The notes below the pieces were generated by a model. That model worked only from the letters and a program-made list of their open reading frames with translations, did no database searches and was not told where the DNA came from. 64,000 nucleotides of DNA, from contig JANVFP010000004.1 of the NCBI GenBank assembly GCA_027919835.1, positions 1,426,001 through 1,490,000 of the forward strand. Direction: 5' to 3'. Position numbers and translations under genes: made by a program. Every line of letters starts with the position of its first letter. The first letter of the stretch is position 1. Below are positions 11,035 to 21,839 of the stretch, piece by piece. The DNA comes from Lentinula raphanica. Lineage: Eukaryota > Basidiomycota > Agaricomycetes > Agaricales > Omphalotaceae.

Positions 11035-11085
11035 CTTGTTGGCTGAGCCATCTCTTCGGTCCGAAGAGATGGCTCAGCCAACAAG
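11035..11085. repeat. Perfect 51-bp palindrome (25-bp arms, 1-nt centre)
   Basis: Positions 11035-11059 and 11061-11085 are exact reverse complements around a single T at 11060. The centre reads CTCTTCGGTCCGAAGAG. The symmetry stops abruptly on both sides. Such a hairpin can be a transposon terminus, a cruciform or a fold-back assembly artefact. It lies about 650 bp after the deaminase-like gene. Confidence 0.9.
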
Positions 11086-11427
11086 GAGTCCGAGATGTGT
11101 AGTACTGACCAACTAAATCCTTGAAGAGGACCAGACCCTGAATCAGGAATCGTACTGGATAGTAAGAGTGCAGAGGGTGTATATCAACGTCATACAAGAG
11201 ATATCAGCAAGTTGGAAATTATACTTCTGTTGACCACCTTCCTTCCTTCCTTCAGTCAAAAGTCAGTCAAGACACAGTCAGAATAGAGTAGGGCTTTCGA
11301 AGGACCAAGCGTGGAATCGGGAATATGACAGCAATGGGGACAAAATTTTCACCTTCACGAACCAAAATTGACTAAGTACGTACTTGGATGCGATTGAGGA
11401 TATTTGATAATAACTTTTCGAATTTTT

Positions 11428-11961
11428 TTGCGAGCGAAGCGAAGCAACTGGGTTCATGTGAGGACCGTAGAGTCTAGTCTGAGTTTGTACTTGTTTGGCA
11501 AAAACGGGGCAACGATAGAATTTTGCTCGTTTTGAGATATATGCCTCCTTCTGCGTTCAATTCCTCATATTTTTCCTAATGCTCTCAGAAGTATGCTTGC
11601 CTCAAGTGCCCGAACCAGTCTACACACTTTTGAATGATGTGATTCTTCCAATTTTTGAGCTTTGTGTGTTTTACTGAGAGAAATTGGAAGATTCAGAGGT
11701 GCCGCCACATCTGGGTGAGTTTTGTGCTTTTCCCCCTTCATCTTCTACTCAAATACTTTTCAGAGTACTCAATCAGACTCATTAGAAATTGCTCTCAACT
11801 GGGATTAAGCTTCGCGAGCACATCACCGTGCTACGGTGAATACCTTGTAAATCTCAGCCAACGGAAAATGAACTGGACCATAAAACCCTTCTACCCTAAA
11901 GGGTAGCGGGAATAAGCGGCTCACCCACACTTGTATACCAGTTGCTTCGCTTCACTCGCAA
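11428..11961. mobile_element. Putative 534-bp inverted-repeat element (MITE-like)
   Basis: The ends TTGCGAGCGAAGCGAAGC (11428-) and its near-exact reverse complement (ending at 11961) form 24-bp inverted repeats with one mismatch. Weak similarity continues inward. No transposase ORF and no clear target-site duplication are visible, so assignment as an element is an inference from the termini. Confidence 0.45.
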
Positions 11962-12332
11962 TCATCTATATGGGCTGCAATAGACACCCCCACGTCTCGT
12001 CAGTCCCTCCTACGTTATATTCTGCCTATAAACTTTGCCCAACGCTCTTTTTCTTGTCCAACCCATGATATGGACTACTCACAGTTAATGCAGTAGTCGT
12101 TCCAAACGATGTTCGCTCAGAATCCCCAACCTACTCCTACGACGATCGCCACTGCGTCTACGCCTACGGCAGTCACGCCTGTACCTCCTGCACCTACGCA
12201 GTTGCGCCAATCTCTTCAATTCCTGGCGATTCCGGCCATCTTCCTGCTCCAGTATCAGGTATTTCCGCTGTAGTCCCATGAGCGGAAGCAGGTTCCACGG
12301 CATCGGCTTCCCAGTCTCAGCCTACACCGCCG

Positions 12333-14363
12333 GTGTCTTCGTACATGTCACCACTTAGAATGCGCTCGGCAGTTTCATCCAGAAGTATCGGTGGTGTCTC
12401 CCTGTCCACACAACCATCGTCGTCGCCCTTTCAAAGTATCACTGCGATTGAATGTGCCAATAATACCCGCCTCGATCACGCCGCTCAAGTTTTGGGTAAT
12501 TCCAGTTCGACCAGAAGGAAGAAGAGGGGTCTCGGAAGGAAGGCACCACAATTACACGGAGTAGCTGAGTCTGCTAAAGTCGAAGATTTCTTCTCAGTTG
12601 CGGATGTCGGTTAGCTTGGTCGTACTAGTGTACCCACCACGTCTATCACCCGAGGAATGTCATGTACGTTCTCATTATTTCATCACACACTGGTCATTCA
12701 CATCTTGGACATCATAGATGCATGCTATACCCCTCGAACTTCATCATTACGTTCAAAATGGCGATGCCTTTGAACATGTTCTCGGCAACTTGGGTTTGGC
12801 TCACTATTTCGACAATCTACCACTCGATACGAAAGTTGTAGATCTGCTTGAGAGACCTTGCGTGCCTTCCTCGTTCAGCGTGGCTGGATATTCCCGGACA
12901 ACCCTTCGCAATCCTTGTTCGGTCGCCACGAGCGTCTCGCCATCAACTTCTACGCTTCACGAGCAAAGGGAACATCAATAACAACGCAAAGACGCCTCGA
13001 TTGACTCCAGCCAAAGTAGAATCTGAAGACATGACCTTGCGTCAAATTGTTACCAATACAAACGACTATGGCATTGCGAAATTTGCTATCACTAATTCAA
13101 ACGTCGATCGCCTCTTCCACCCATCCCAAGCTCTGCTCGCATCGGATGCCATCCCCTGCGATGCGTTCTTGATCTCCACTTTCTCCCCATGGAAGTGGCA
13201 ATCCATTCGGTATTCGTCTTCGAATCAACTGTGATGAAGTGCACAGACGACTGCTACGTCCACGGAGTTTTAGAAGTGCCAGCCCGAGTCCTAAGGAAGG
13301 ACACATCTTACGCTCGAGTGTTGACAGGCAACGAATTGTTGATCTGAGCGTCGAATATGACTCTGACGGACGCAACCGCGACTTCGTTCTGATGAAAGAC
13401 ACAGAGCCAAAGAGCGAGAAAGAAGGTGCATCTATTATAACCACCTTGACAGAAAACTCAGCTGAAGTTCGAAACTGTGGAAAACCGGAAGGTTGTTGTT
13501 GCTGCCGGTGTTGTTCAGGAGCATGAGCCTGCTGAGACGGAGGCGAGCATAGAGATTACACATGACCTGATGATGGAACTCGAAATCAAAGACGAAAACG
13601 CTACCCAAGACTTATCAGAGGCGGGCACACAGGCTACCGCAACTTCAACGGAGATGAACTTGACTCTGGTATAGATGACGAAGAAACCAACGATGACAAT
13701 AACGAAGAATTCGGAATGCTGAAAGCTCCTGCCTTCACGAACAGCAAGAAATCTAAGTTCGATTTGGGTAGCAAATTTGGGTCAGGCAAGCTTGGTTTTA
13801 TGGACCTAGGATTCTCAAGCGATGATCTCACGGCATCTACGACCTCCAACGACGCTAGTCATGCTTCCGTTCCTCCCCCAGACGCTTGGAATTCGTCTTC
13901 AAAACCTGTTCAAAAATGCCTGTATCCTCTGTCATGGACTTAGGATTCTCAAGCGAAAGCGATAATCTCACGGCATCTACGACCCCAAATGACGCCGGCC
14001 ATGCTTCCGTTGCTCCCTCAGGCGCTTGGAATTCGTCTTCGAAACCTGTTCAAAAAATTCTTCTCATTCTTCTTCTCCTCTTGCTCCTCCTGCTCCTCCT
14101 GCTCCTGCTCCTCCGCTCCTCCCGCTCACGTTCCTGGATTCAGTCTGCCTCAAGGGATTGTTCCGGACCAGGTAGCGCCATCCAAGATCGGCGTCTTCGC
14201 GATCGGTACAAGCGGCAGTGTTAAAAGAACCACCTACGGAATCCTCGGCGGATCCCAAAAGCCGGAGATCGTCACTAAGGAGGGAGGAGGCATGATCGAA
14301 CAAGTATCGCCGAAGGAAATCGAGCGTGAGTCTACTGAAAACAACATCTCAGGTATTGATTGA
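12333..14363 (+). CDS. Ser/Thr/Pro-rich low-complexity coding remnants
   Basis: A series of open frames on the plus strand (12333-12614, 12718-12981, 12848-13234, 13239-13526, 13716-13943, 13989-14363) encodes Ser/Thr/Pro-rich and acidic low-complexity protein. The last frame is coherent (VFAIGTSGSVKRTTYGILGG). I recognise no domain. The frames may be exons, partly broken, of the N-terminal part of the T5orf172-like gene that follows, since related fungal proteins have long disordered N-termini; this is inference. Frame jumps are frequent, so a decayed gene is likely. Confidence 0.3.
13799..14058 (+). repeat. Internal ~130-bp tandem duplication within coding remnants
   Basis: The segment beginning ATGGACCTAGGATTCTC at 13799 is repeated from about 13934 (ATGGACTTAGGATTCTC). 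Both copies encode LTAST and end with NSSSKPVQK. The second copy has a 6-bp insertion and several substitutions, so it is not a recent event. Confidence 0.75.
14058..14135 (+). repeat. Polypyrimidine (CTCCTG/CTTCTC) microsatellite
   Basis: About 78 bp consist almost only of C and T with CTCCTG-like triplets. The tract directly follows the second copy of the 130-bp repeat and is open in several frames. Confidence 0.75.
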
Positions 14364-14379
14364 TTTTGCTTCTGTTTTG

Positions 14380-15430
14380 TCACACATCCAACCCTCGTTC
14401 GTTCTCTTATCCTACTCATCAACCTTGTATTCGTTATCTCATTCATTTTTTTTGTTTGTGTTTGTCTCCCAGGATCCTTGAAGTTGTTCAAGCCAAATGA
14501 TCACAGACGATTATTCATTTTGATCCCATCGGCAGTAGGCAAAACCCTTCTTAATTCCATCCACCACCCTCCAAACTCAACAGTCTGGTGCTTGCCCGTT
14601 TCCACATCCACATGCTCCCAATAAACACACCCTCTTCACAACCAGATCATCCTCCATTCTTAACCAACACTCTGAACTTCCCATTGAATCAACTCATCTT
14701 GCGCGCTCTCTACGCGTTTCGCCGGGCTGCGCAACCTCGTCGGCAGATGGAGGGGGCTTTTTGTATGCCTTGTTGATCACAGTTACCGGTGGAAGGTGGG
14801 CATGAGCCCTGATTTCGAACGGAGTAGGAAGGAATGGGACCAGCAATGCCCCTGTGAAGATCGGATTCGGATGAATCCTATCGCTACGACGAGGAGACGT
14901 CGAGCAGGTGAGTCAAAGTATGAACCATATCGAGATATCGATTCAAAAATCCCTTTCGCAGAGTCGCTAGCGCATCTTTCTCTGGAGCTCGAATGCTCTG
15001 AGCGACCCAAAGATTACTGCCGCCACTGTATGTTCTTCAGTTTCTGCGCACCTATTTACCAACGCTCTCTTCTTCCAGGCCGAAGAAAACACGTGGAGGT
15101 ATTCTCATCTTCGGACGATTGGGTGTACAACTGGATGAACATTGTTCATCCTAACTTCGTTAGATCATCGACGGCGTGAGGTGAATATCACTTCTTTTTC
15201 TCAAAGTCTTTCGCTAACTTTCATCAGTTATAGTACCGGGGACATTATACAATATGTGTTGAATTATAAGTGTAGTTTGAAGCGAACCAAGCTCACAACC
15301 ATCTACGAATATGAAAATCCAACAAATTATGAATTCATATGCAAAAAGCCCTAAGCTACGTATCACAGTATTCATGCTATCACTCCGTTAACAAACATGC
15401 GTTAGGCCCGTAATGCTCGTATGGTATTTG
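14380..15430 (+). repeat. Dispersed ~1-kb repeat, copy 1 (matches 20600-21640)
   Basis: Similarity to 20600-21640 starts near ACCCTCGTTCGTTCTC, includes CAAGCCAAATGATCACA, the GIY-YIG-like coding exons and the VRSSTA stop. It continues past the stop to TTAGGCCC at about 15405. The copies lie in direct orientation about 6.2 kb apart and are diverged by substitutions and small indels. Confidence 0.8.
14703..15179 (+). pseudogene. T5orf172/GIY-YIG-like mobile gene, copy 1 (frameshifted)
   Basis: The core reads DHSYRWKVGMSPDFERSRKE, then CPCEDRIRMNPIATTRRRR, an intron starting GTGAGTCAAAG, then SLAHLSLELECSERPKDYC and a terminal DW...VRSSTA. Small Agaricomycete proteins of this pattern belong to the T5orf172 branch of the GIY-YIG nuclease fold (GYxYxFV...KIGMS). 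The expected N-terminal strand lies in another frame (GGFLYAL). Compared with copy 2, one base is missing after TATGCCTTG at about 14772, so this copy is probably inactive. Family assignment is from motif memory; nuclease activity is not implied. Confidence 0.55.
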
Positions 15431-16184
15431 CTCGTACGATGCGATGCAGGTGTGCTCCTTCCGGACGGTGAGCAAAATCTCTCCAGAGTCCCCGAACCCT
15501 TGCTCGATGATCTCTCCCAGTTCCCTTGTTCCTCGTCCAGAACTCGAATTAACCTAAATTTGACTAGTCAGGCCCAGACCCAGAATCCAAAACCTCCTGC
15601 AAATCCACGGAACTCATCGTTCTAAGGACTCCATTCATCGTCAACCTCGTTGTCAGAGTCAGAGCTCGACACCGGCGAAGGGACAGCCATACCACCAGGA
15701 CTGGAATCATCATCATCAATGATCATCCAAAAAATGGTCATGCTGATTATCGTCCTCGTCGATGTGAGTCTCTCATACGTTGACATCATCATTCCAGTCA
15801 TTCTCACCCTAGCACTCGGAATCAGATACTTCAATCAGTGAAGGTATGTCATCGTTTTCATTCTCAATTCCTTCCTCTTCGAAAACGAACAAACCATCGA
15901 AAGGTTCCACTAGAGAACAAGAGTCGGATAAGTAGGATCTTAAACGTAGGAGTTTCGGCTAAATCTGAAGTCAACGAACCCTAATGCCATCATATCTACA
16001 TGGGACAGGTTCGACCACCGTCTCGGTGGTGTTGTTCAAGCGCGGAATTCCGAGTCCCAGGGAAAAGCTAGTCTAGGAGAACCGTTTTCGCTACCACTGG
16101 ATTTCACGACGCTGTTCGCGGGACAGTTTCTGGAGAAGTACCCCGTTTGCCCACACTTATATCAACGACCTTCGGCGTCATATT
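15431..16184. other. Intergenic, no gene recognised
   Basis: Short frames at 15413-15625 and 15650-15841 show no domain. They sit between the end of the dispersed repeat and the YTM1 pseudogene. Confidence 0.4.
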
Positions 16185-17670
16185 GGGCGCGTTTTACATC
16201 TGACAAACGAAGTGTCTTCCTTCCTTCGAAAAATTTTCTTGTTCGAACGATTGTCATTGACTCGAATTGTTTGGGTTGAATTTCCTGGAAGATGGTTGCG
16301 ATGAAGACGAAGCTTGACCAGTGCCTTGAGCCTGGCTATTAGAGGACTTGTTCCTCCATCTCCCGTTCTTGAGCTTTTGCTCGTTATTGATTGATATAGC
16401 ATTCTTGTCTGAATTCGGATTACTTGCCTACGGCTTATCTTCCTGGTACCCTCGTTATCCAAGTCGGCGAGTTCTATCAGCTCAGCTTCGCTGACAATCT
16501 GTTTCCAGGAATGTACCTGCACGATGGAACTTGTAACGCATTTGTGTAATAAACCCATCTTACAGCTTGACAATTTTATCGCGTTCACTACAAATTCCTC
16601 TAATTTTCCTCATATAAGTACCTTACGGAGACAACTCTCTCAGTCATTTCATCACCGCGTCTTACGATGCCACCGTCTGGTTCTTCGATTATTTCGTTCA
16701 TGCTGCACCTATTACATTCCTGTGTATTATACCCGAACCACAATCTGCCACAGAAACGGATGAATCCTCGCACAATTTGACCGCCCAACTGACTCAGATA
16801 TCACTCCCCCCAGACGCGACGTACAAATTCAAAAGCGCACCCCTCGCTCGCGAGATTACATCTACATACTGCTCCTGTTTCTTCAATCGCGTCGAACTCT
16901 TCTGGAACCCACCTACTCACTTCCTCGTGGGATACCCTCATCGGTTTGTGGGACACTACAGTCCCTGTAGCCAATGAAGTCTCTGAATAAACGAACGCGA
17001 GCGTAAAGAGGCGTGGAACGAGCGGATCTGCGGTTAGACGAAAAGCTACTTACTATGGTGTTGAAATTGGCTCGTGTCTCACGGGTTGTATCTGGAATAC
17101 CTATCTTACCCGATAACTTTGAGGACAAGACCTATAGTCGCGGCTTTGATCCCACTGTGAGGATTTGGGACAATGAGAATAGTGTCTGTATTCGCACTAT
17201 CGTAAGCATTTCTTTCCATGTGTTCATTAGTGAAGAAACTCATGAATCAATCTCGTCCTTTAGACCTCGTCAGAGAAACCCTTTTTAGATATTTCTCTAA
17301 ACTCAGAAGGACATACAGCCCTTGCAGCCTATCTACGGACCGAACAGTCACGCTATACGATGTCCGCGAGGCAACTTCAACTACGACGTCTTAAGGTTCT
17401 CTCCTACACAATGCGACTCCTTCATGTCTTTCCACCGGGGCAACCCACATCAAGTTTTCACTGGAGCTTATGATGGTGTCGTCCGATTCTGGGACCATCA
17501 AAAGCGCCATCATTTGCTTCAGAGCTTGGCCTGACATAAGTCAGTGCTGAGTATTGACTGGAAGCGAGAAATGGTCGGCGTTGGCAGAGAAGGCGGTAAG
17601 TTTGAGGTTTGAAAGGCTGTGGAGGATGTTCGTTCGTAACGAGCACTGCAGATACTGTATACATTGGCGA
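16185..17670 (+). pseudogene. YTM1: Decayed copy of YTM1 (WDR12) WD40 ribosome-biogenesis gene
   Basis: Pieces in changing frames follow the order of fungal YTM1. They include PSKNFLV at the N-terminal Ubl-like region, HNLTAQLTQISLPPDA, a THLLTSSWDTLIGLWDT-like blade in another frame, TYSRGFDPTVRIWDNENSVC, HQVFTGAYDGVVRFWD, and a final IDWKREMVGVGREGG. YTM1 is a WD40 subunit of the Nop7/PeBoW complex needed for 60S ribosome assembly. Here stops and frameshifts separate the blades, so no product is expected. Because YTM1 is essential in fungi, an intact copy should exist elsewhere; this one is presumably a duplicated fragment. Confidence 0.75.
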
Positions 17671-18439
17671 GAACTAGTATGCAGAGCTTTATTCAGGTAT
17701 GATTATTGTATACTATAAGTTCATTGTGAAAACGCTAGTAAACGTCAGCTAGTATCATGGTATGCATTACACTAAATCCAGCCTGCTTGTACACACTAGA
17801 CAGTAGCTTCGATCCCAAGAATAACCTTCTGCACTCCAAGCCGGCATCTCCATTTCAATGTCCCGAAGGCTTAAGCTCGTCGTGTACCTCAAAGCATGGA
17901 GAAATATATACAATTTATCTGAATGAAGCGAGAGGTAGCATTCCGGGCAACACAGGCGTCCTCATTTGATTCCCCAGCTGGTCCTTGGGGAACTGCTCGG
18001 GCGAGCATTGGAATCAGCGGATAGTAGATACTGCGATTCACTCTTCCGAGCGCTTCGGCGACCGTGAATTGTATAAGTTCGGCGGGATCAGGTATCATCG
18101 AACGAGGCTAACGAGAGGGAGTGGCTCTTTGGAAGGCTATGTAAGATAATGTAACAGTACTATTGTTGTACGGCACGGCTGCCCGATGTTCGGAATTGCT
18201 CGTTGACCGAAATCCGGCTCGATTTGCCGGTTAACGTTGACCGTTGACCATGAGACTCAACCGCAGCATAATGCTTTCTTTCAACGTTCTTCACCATCTG
18301 ACAGCACTCCTGCAGCACTCTATCTACGTCTTCCGTGTGTCTTGATACAATATACTCTGATTGAAGTCCACAGACGAGGTCTAGGGTTGAGATCAAGCGT
18401 CCCGAACTTGCACAACTCTCAACAGCTGTGAAGACAGGA
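17671..18439. other. Unrecognised decayed sequence between two pseudogenes
   Basis: Open frames such as 17757-17969 and a segment encoding FDSPAGPWGTARASIGISG (about 17967-18024) look like former coding sequence. I cannot name a family. Confidence 0.35.
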
Positions 18440-20240
18440 AGTACCGTCTTGTACACAAAATCCAAAGTCTACGTCAACCCTGCCGCATATGCTCGGATGG
18501 TCCAAATCCATCGGATTATCTGGCATGGATTCCAGAGACCCTCTTGAATGAGAAGGGCGCTACTGAATCGTGAAAGTCGAAGAGAAGGCTGATCTGGACG
18601 AGGAGGACGACGGTGAGCCGAACAAAACCTGCATGGTCATCATCGTTTCTAACAACAAGAACGACAGATGAAATACTGTTCGACTTGCCTACACAAAGAC
18701 CAGAATCGTATGCATTCTCTCTTACCCAAGTGTAATCCCTTCTCGTGTATCCTTCTTATTGTCATCCTGGCGTATGTATCTAGTGGTTGATCGCTCTTTT
18801 ACAATCTTCTCAATTCCCTTCTGTTAGATCGCTCGAACACGTCAATCTGTACAGTGGGACTACTTTATCAACACTCTCTATTTCCATGATAACGAATCTC
18901 ATTCCTCCACAATGGCACCACCGAAATTTCCACAAACGAGTACCAGATCCAGCATCTCCGCTTATCCTCCGCCACCTTCGCTCTCGTCACTCATCAAGTC
19001 TACAAGCTTTTGGGGCGGCGAGGATTTTATTGCACGACTGAAATGCTACGTACATATCTTGCGATCGAACCTGCGACGTTTCTGTTTCTTGTTGGCCCGT
19101 CACGTTCAGATATCAAAACACATTCGACACAGAAATTCAATGATGACGCTGTTGACTGTATCCTAGCCCAATCGTCATATGCCAACTCGCATTCTCCATT
19201 CCTTGCACATGGCAAACCTCGGCCTCTAAGCTCTCCTCCAGCATCTGCACTATCTCCCAATCCTTATTCGCATCGCTCCTCTGTCCTACATCGTTCTCTC
19301 GGAGCGATGTCTTCAAACGCCCCACCGTCCTCCCGAATCCGGATGGCTCTGCAACAGTCCTTCGCGGGCGACACGTCATGCAGCTCAGAATATTTGCCCA
19401 TCTACTTGCAAAGCTTATCGTTACGCATTCACCGGAATCTGTCAAGAGTCTTGTCGATGGTAATGGAGATATAGACTGGGGAAACTGGGAGGAGATGGGA
19501 GGAGATGGGAGGAGATTGGAGAGTTTGAGAGTGCAATGCTTTATCTGGCACGCTGGGCACCGATTGTGGCAGAAGAAGGAGAACCGGCGAGGAGGCATTA
19601 CAGTCTGCTTCAAATCTTCCCTTTCTAACCACGTCAAGGGATCCAACACATCCAGAGAAATGTTGGACTGGCGGGTTCAGTACACATGGCCGTCCGAAAG
19701 TGAGGCTTGAAGAAAGGAAACGAGAGGTGTTGAGAAGAGGTATTTCTGACGAGGGAAATCTAAGGCAGACGGCATGGCCTTTTATATTGGGTGTACTGGA
19801 ATGGGACGTAACTGGAGAGCAGCGGGACAAGGACTGGGAAGCCAAGAGGCATGCTTTTTTGTCATGTTTGTTGTTTCCTGCTTATGAAGCGATCCAGAAA
19901 ACGATATCACGACCTCAAAGACCGATTGCTGAGGTCTTCGAAAGACCCGATCATTGACGCAAGCCACTTTGACTTCGTTCGCTGTTTCTTTAAATTTACT
20001 AGATACATATTACAGGAACGGCATCGTATCGACGTGGATTGTCGTAGGACGGATCGAACACGACCAATGTTTTCTACACCGTCTGGAACTCCTTTGCATG
20101 AGTTTGGTGACAAAAAATCGCGTTCACTGCGGTATTCCATAGCGCCGAATACGGTTGACATAGGGTCGCAATCACCGAGATTGAGCGACTTGCTGGTATC
20201 TTGCTCACTTACAACCTCGATGCACGGGAATCAGGTTAGA
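18440..20240 (+). pseudogene. GYP7: Decayed copy of GYP7-type Rab GTPase-activating protein (TBC domain)
   Basis: Fragments in several frames run in GYP7 order. They are an N-terminal VYVNPAAYARMVQIH, a WGGEDF/FLFLVGPSRSDIKTHSTQ segment, LAQSSYANSHSPF, then RRGISDEGNLRQTAWPFIL and VLEWDVTGEQRDKDWEAKR. These are followed by RHRIDVDCRRTDRTRPMF (the TBC IxxDxxR motif with catalytic Arg) and IERLAGILLTYNLDARESG. GYP7/TBC1D15 proteins stimulate GTP hydrolysis by Rab7/Ypt7 at the vacuole. Stops and frame breaks throughout, plus loss of the C-terminal TBC half after about 20240, show that it is inactive. Confidence 0.75.
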
Positions 20241-20599
20241 TTCCACTTTCAATGCTCCTCATTTGATTTCTCAAACCAAGAGAAGGATATGTATCGGTGT
20301 CTTCGTCGTGATCCGTACAAGGTGGCGGTGCCAAAAGAAGCCCCGCCCCGATCCAACCCCGATCACCACTTAGCGGGGAGGAATGTACAATCGAACAAGG
20401 ATTGTCAAAGGAAACTGAGGGTGAGTGTAGCTCACATCCAGAATGAGATCAACGTCTCGTTACAATTTTTCCCAGCGAAAGGCCTCGTATCGGGACCGCT
20501 CATGTCGCAACATTGAGGTCCAAAAATCGTCGAAAAAGTAGTAGCTTGCATACTATCGTTCTGCGAAAAATCGACTGTTTTCCTACCTTTAGCTGCAGT

Positions 20600-21640
20600 T
20601 TTTGTTGCCCATGAAACCCTCGTTCGTTCTCCTGTTCTACTCCTCAACCCTGTCTTTCTTTATATGATTCATTTTTCTTGTTTGTGTTTGTCTCTCAGTC
20701 CTCGTCGTTCAAGCCAAATGATCACAAACGGTTATTCATCTTGATCTCATCGACAGTAGCAGGCGAAAACCCTTCCCATTTACCACGGTCCAAACTCAAG
20801 GATTCAGTCCTCACATCGTTTCCACATCCTCATCCACCCGATAAGTGCTTCTTCACAACCCAAGCATCCTTCTTCCTTAACCAGCTCTCTGACCTTCCCC
20901 AGTCAATGGCCAAACGACCCAAACTCATATTGCGCGCTTTTTACGCGTTTCGGTGAGCTCGCCCAACCTCGTCGGCAGATGGACCGGGTTACTTGTATGC
21001 GTTCGTCGAACACGGTCGCCGATGGAAAATTGGGATGTCTCGCGATTTCGAACGGAGGAGGAGGGAACGGCAGTGTCCTTGTGACCATCGGATCTGGATG
21101 GACCCTATTGCTACGACGAGGAGGCGTCGAGCAAGTGAGTCAAGTTATTGAGCATTATCGAGATTTTGACACTGACTTCACTTTGGCAGAGTCGCTGGGC
21201 ACATCTATCTTTGGAGCTCGAATGCTCTGACCTTCTCAAAGACTACTGTCCTAATTGTACGTTCCTCATTCTTCGAGCATCCCATCGCCAACGTTCCTTC
21301 CAGGCCGAAAAAAACACATCGAAAATTTTATACGATTGGATGACGATTATTCGTCCTTTCCTCGTTAGGTCATCGACGGCGTGAGGTGAATATTTCTTTA
21401 ATTCCTCGAAATTTTCTACTGACTCTCATCAGTTATAGTAAGGGGATCATATACACCATATATTCAAACCTTAGTATAGTTTAGAACAACACACAGCGCT
21501 CTGCGAATACCGAAATCCCACAAAACTTGCAACATATGCAAATAAAATCTAAGCTAAGTATTACGGTGTTCGTGCTATTTTCTCTGTTAACGGAAGTGTG
21601 TTAGGCCCATGATGCTCATACCGCATACAAAACCATGGTG
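20600..21640 (+). repeat. Dispersed ~1-kb repeat, copy 2 (matches 14380-15430)
   Basis: This is the second copy of the repeat. It begins near ACCCTCGTTCGTTCTC and ends near TTAGGCCC at about 21602. It contains the better preserved T5orf172-like core. Confidence 0.8.
20903..21384 (+). pseudogene. T5orf172/GIY-YIG-like mobile gene, copy 2
   Basis: One frame reads GPGYLYAFVEHGRRWKIGMS, then RDFERRRRE, CPCDHRIWMDPIATTRRRR, an intron starting GTGAGTCAAG and ending TTGGCAG, SRWAHLSLELECSDLLKDYC, and a final DWMTIIRPFLVRSSTA stop at 21382. GYLYAF and KIGMS match the GIY-YIG-like T5orf172 core. Unlike copy 1, the strand motif is in frame. Upstream, a TGA in RAFYAFR* at about 20956 interrupts the link to the N-terminal part unless a very short intron is used. 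It is either a fragment or a diverged short gene, so I class it as a pseudogene with moderate confidence. Confidence 0.5.
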
Positions 21641-21839
21641 GGGACGTGTGATGATGTAGAAACTAAAGATATTGCACGGATGCTTATAGTGGTATGCACA
21701 TTTTTCTCTCCTTCTCATTGGCTCAAATATCTCCTCAGCGTCGTTTTTTTTGCGTGAACGTGGGGAGCGCCACAAAATGCCATCATTTATCATTCGTACT
21801 ATCATCATCATGTCCCAATCTCCGCAAACGACCACGTGC

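Larger units (their letters stand above)
10389..12332. other. Gene-poor stretch with two inverted-repeat structures
   Basis: No credible gene is seen. The stretch contains the perfect palindrome at 11035-11085 and an inverted-repeat-bounded segment at 11428-11961, both listed separately. The ORF at 11655-11906 lies inside the latter and looks accidental. Confidence 0.55.

Noticed and set aside
19137..19649. 170-codon minus-strand ORF
   Set aside because: It is antisense to the GYP7 pseudogene fragments and shows no domain.
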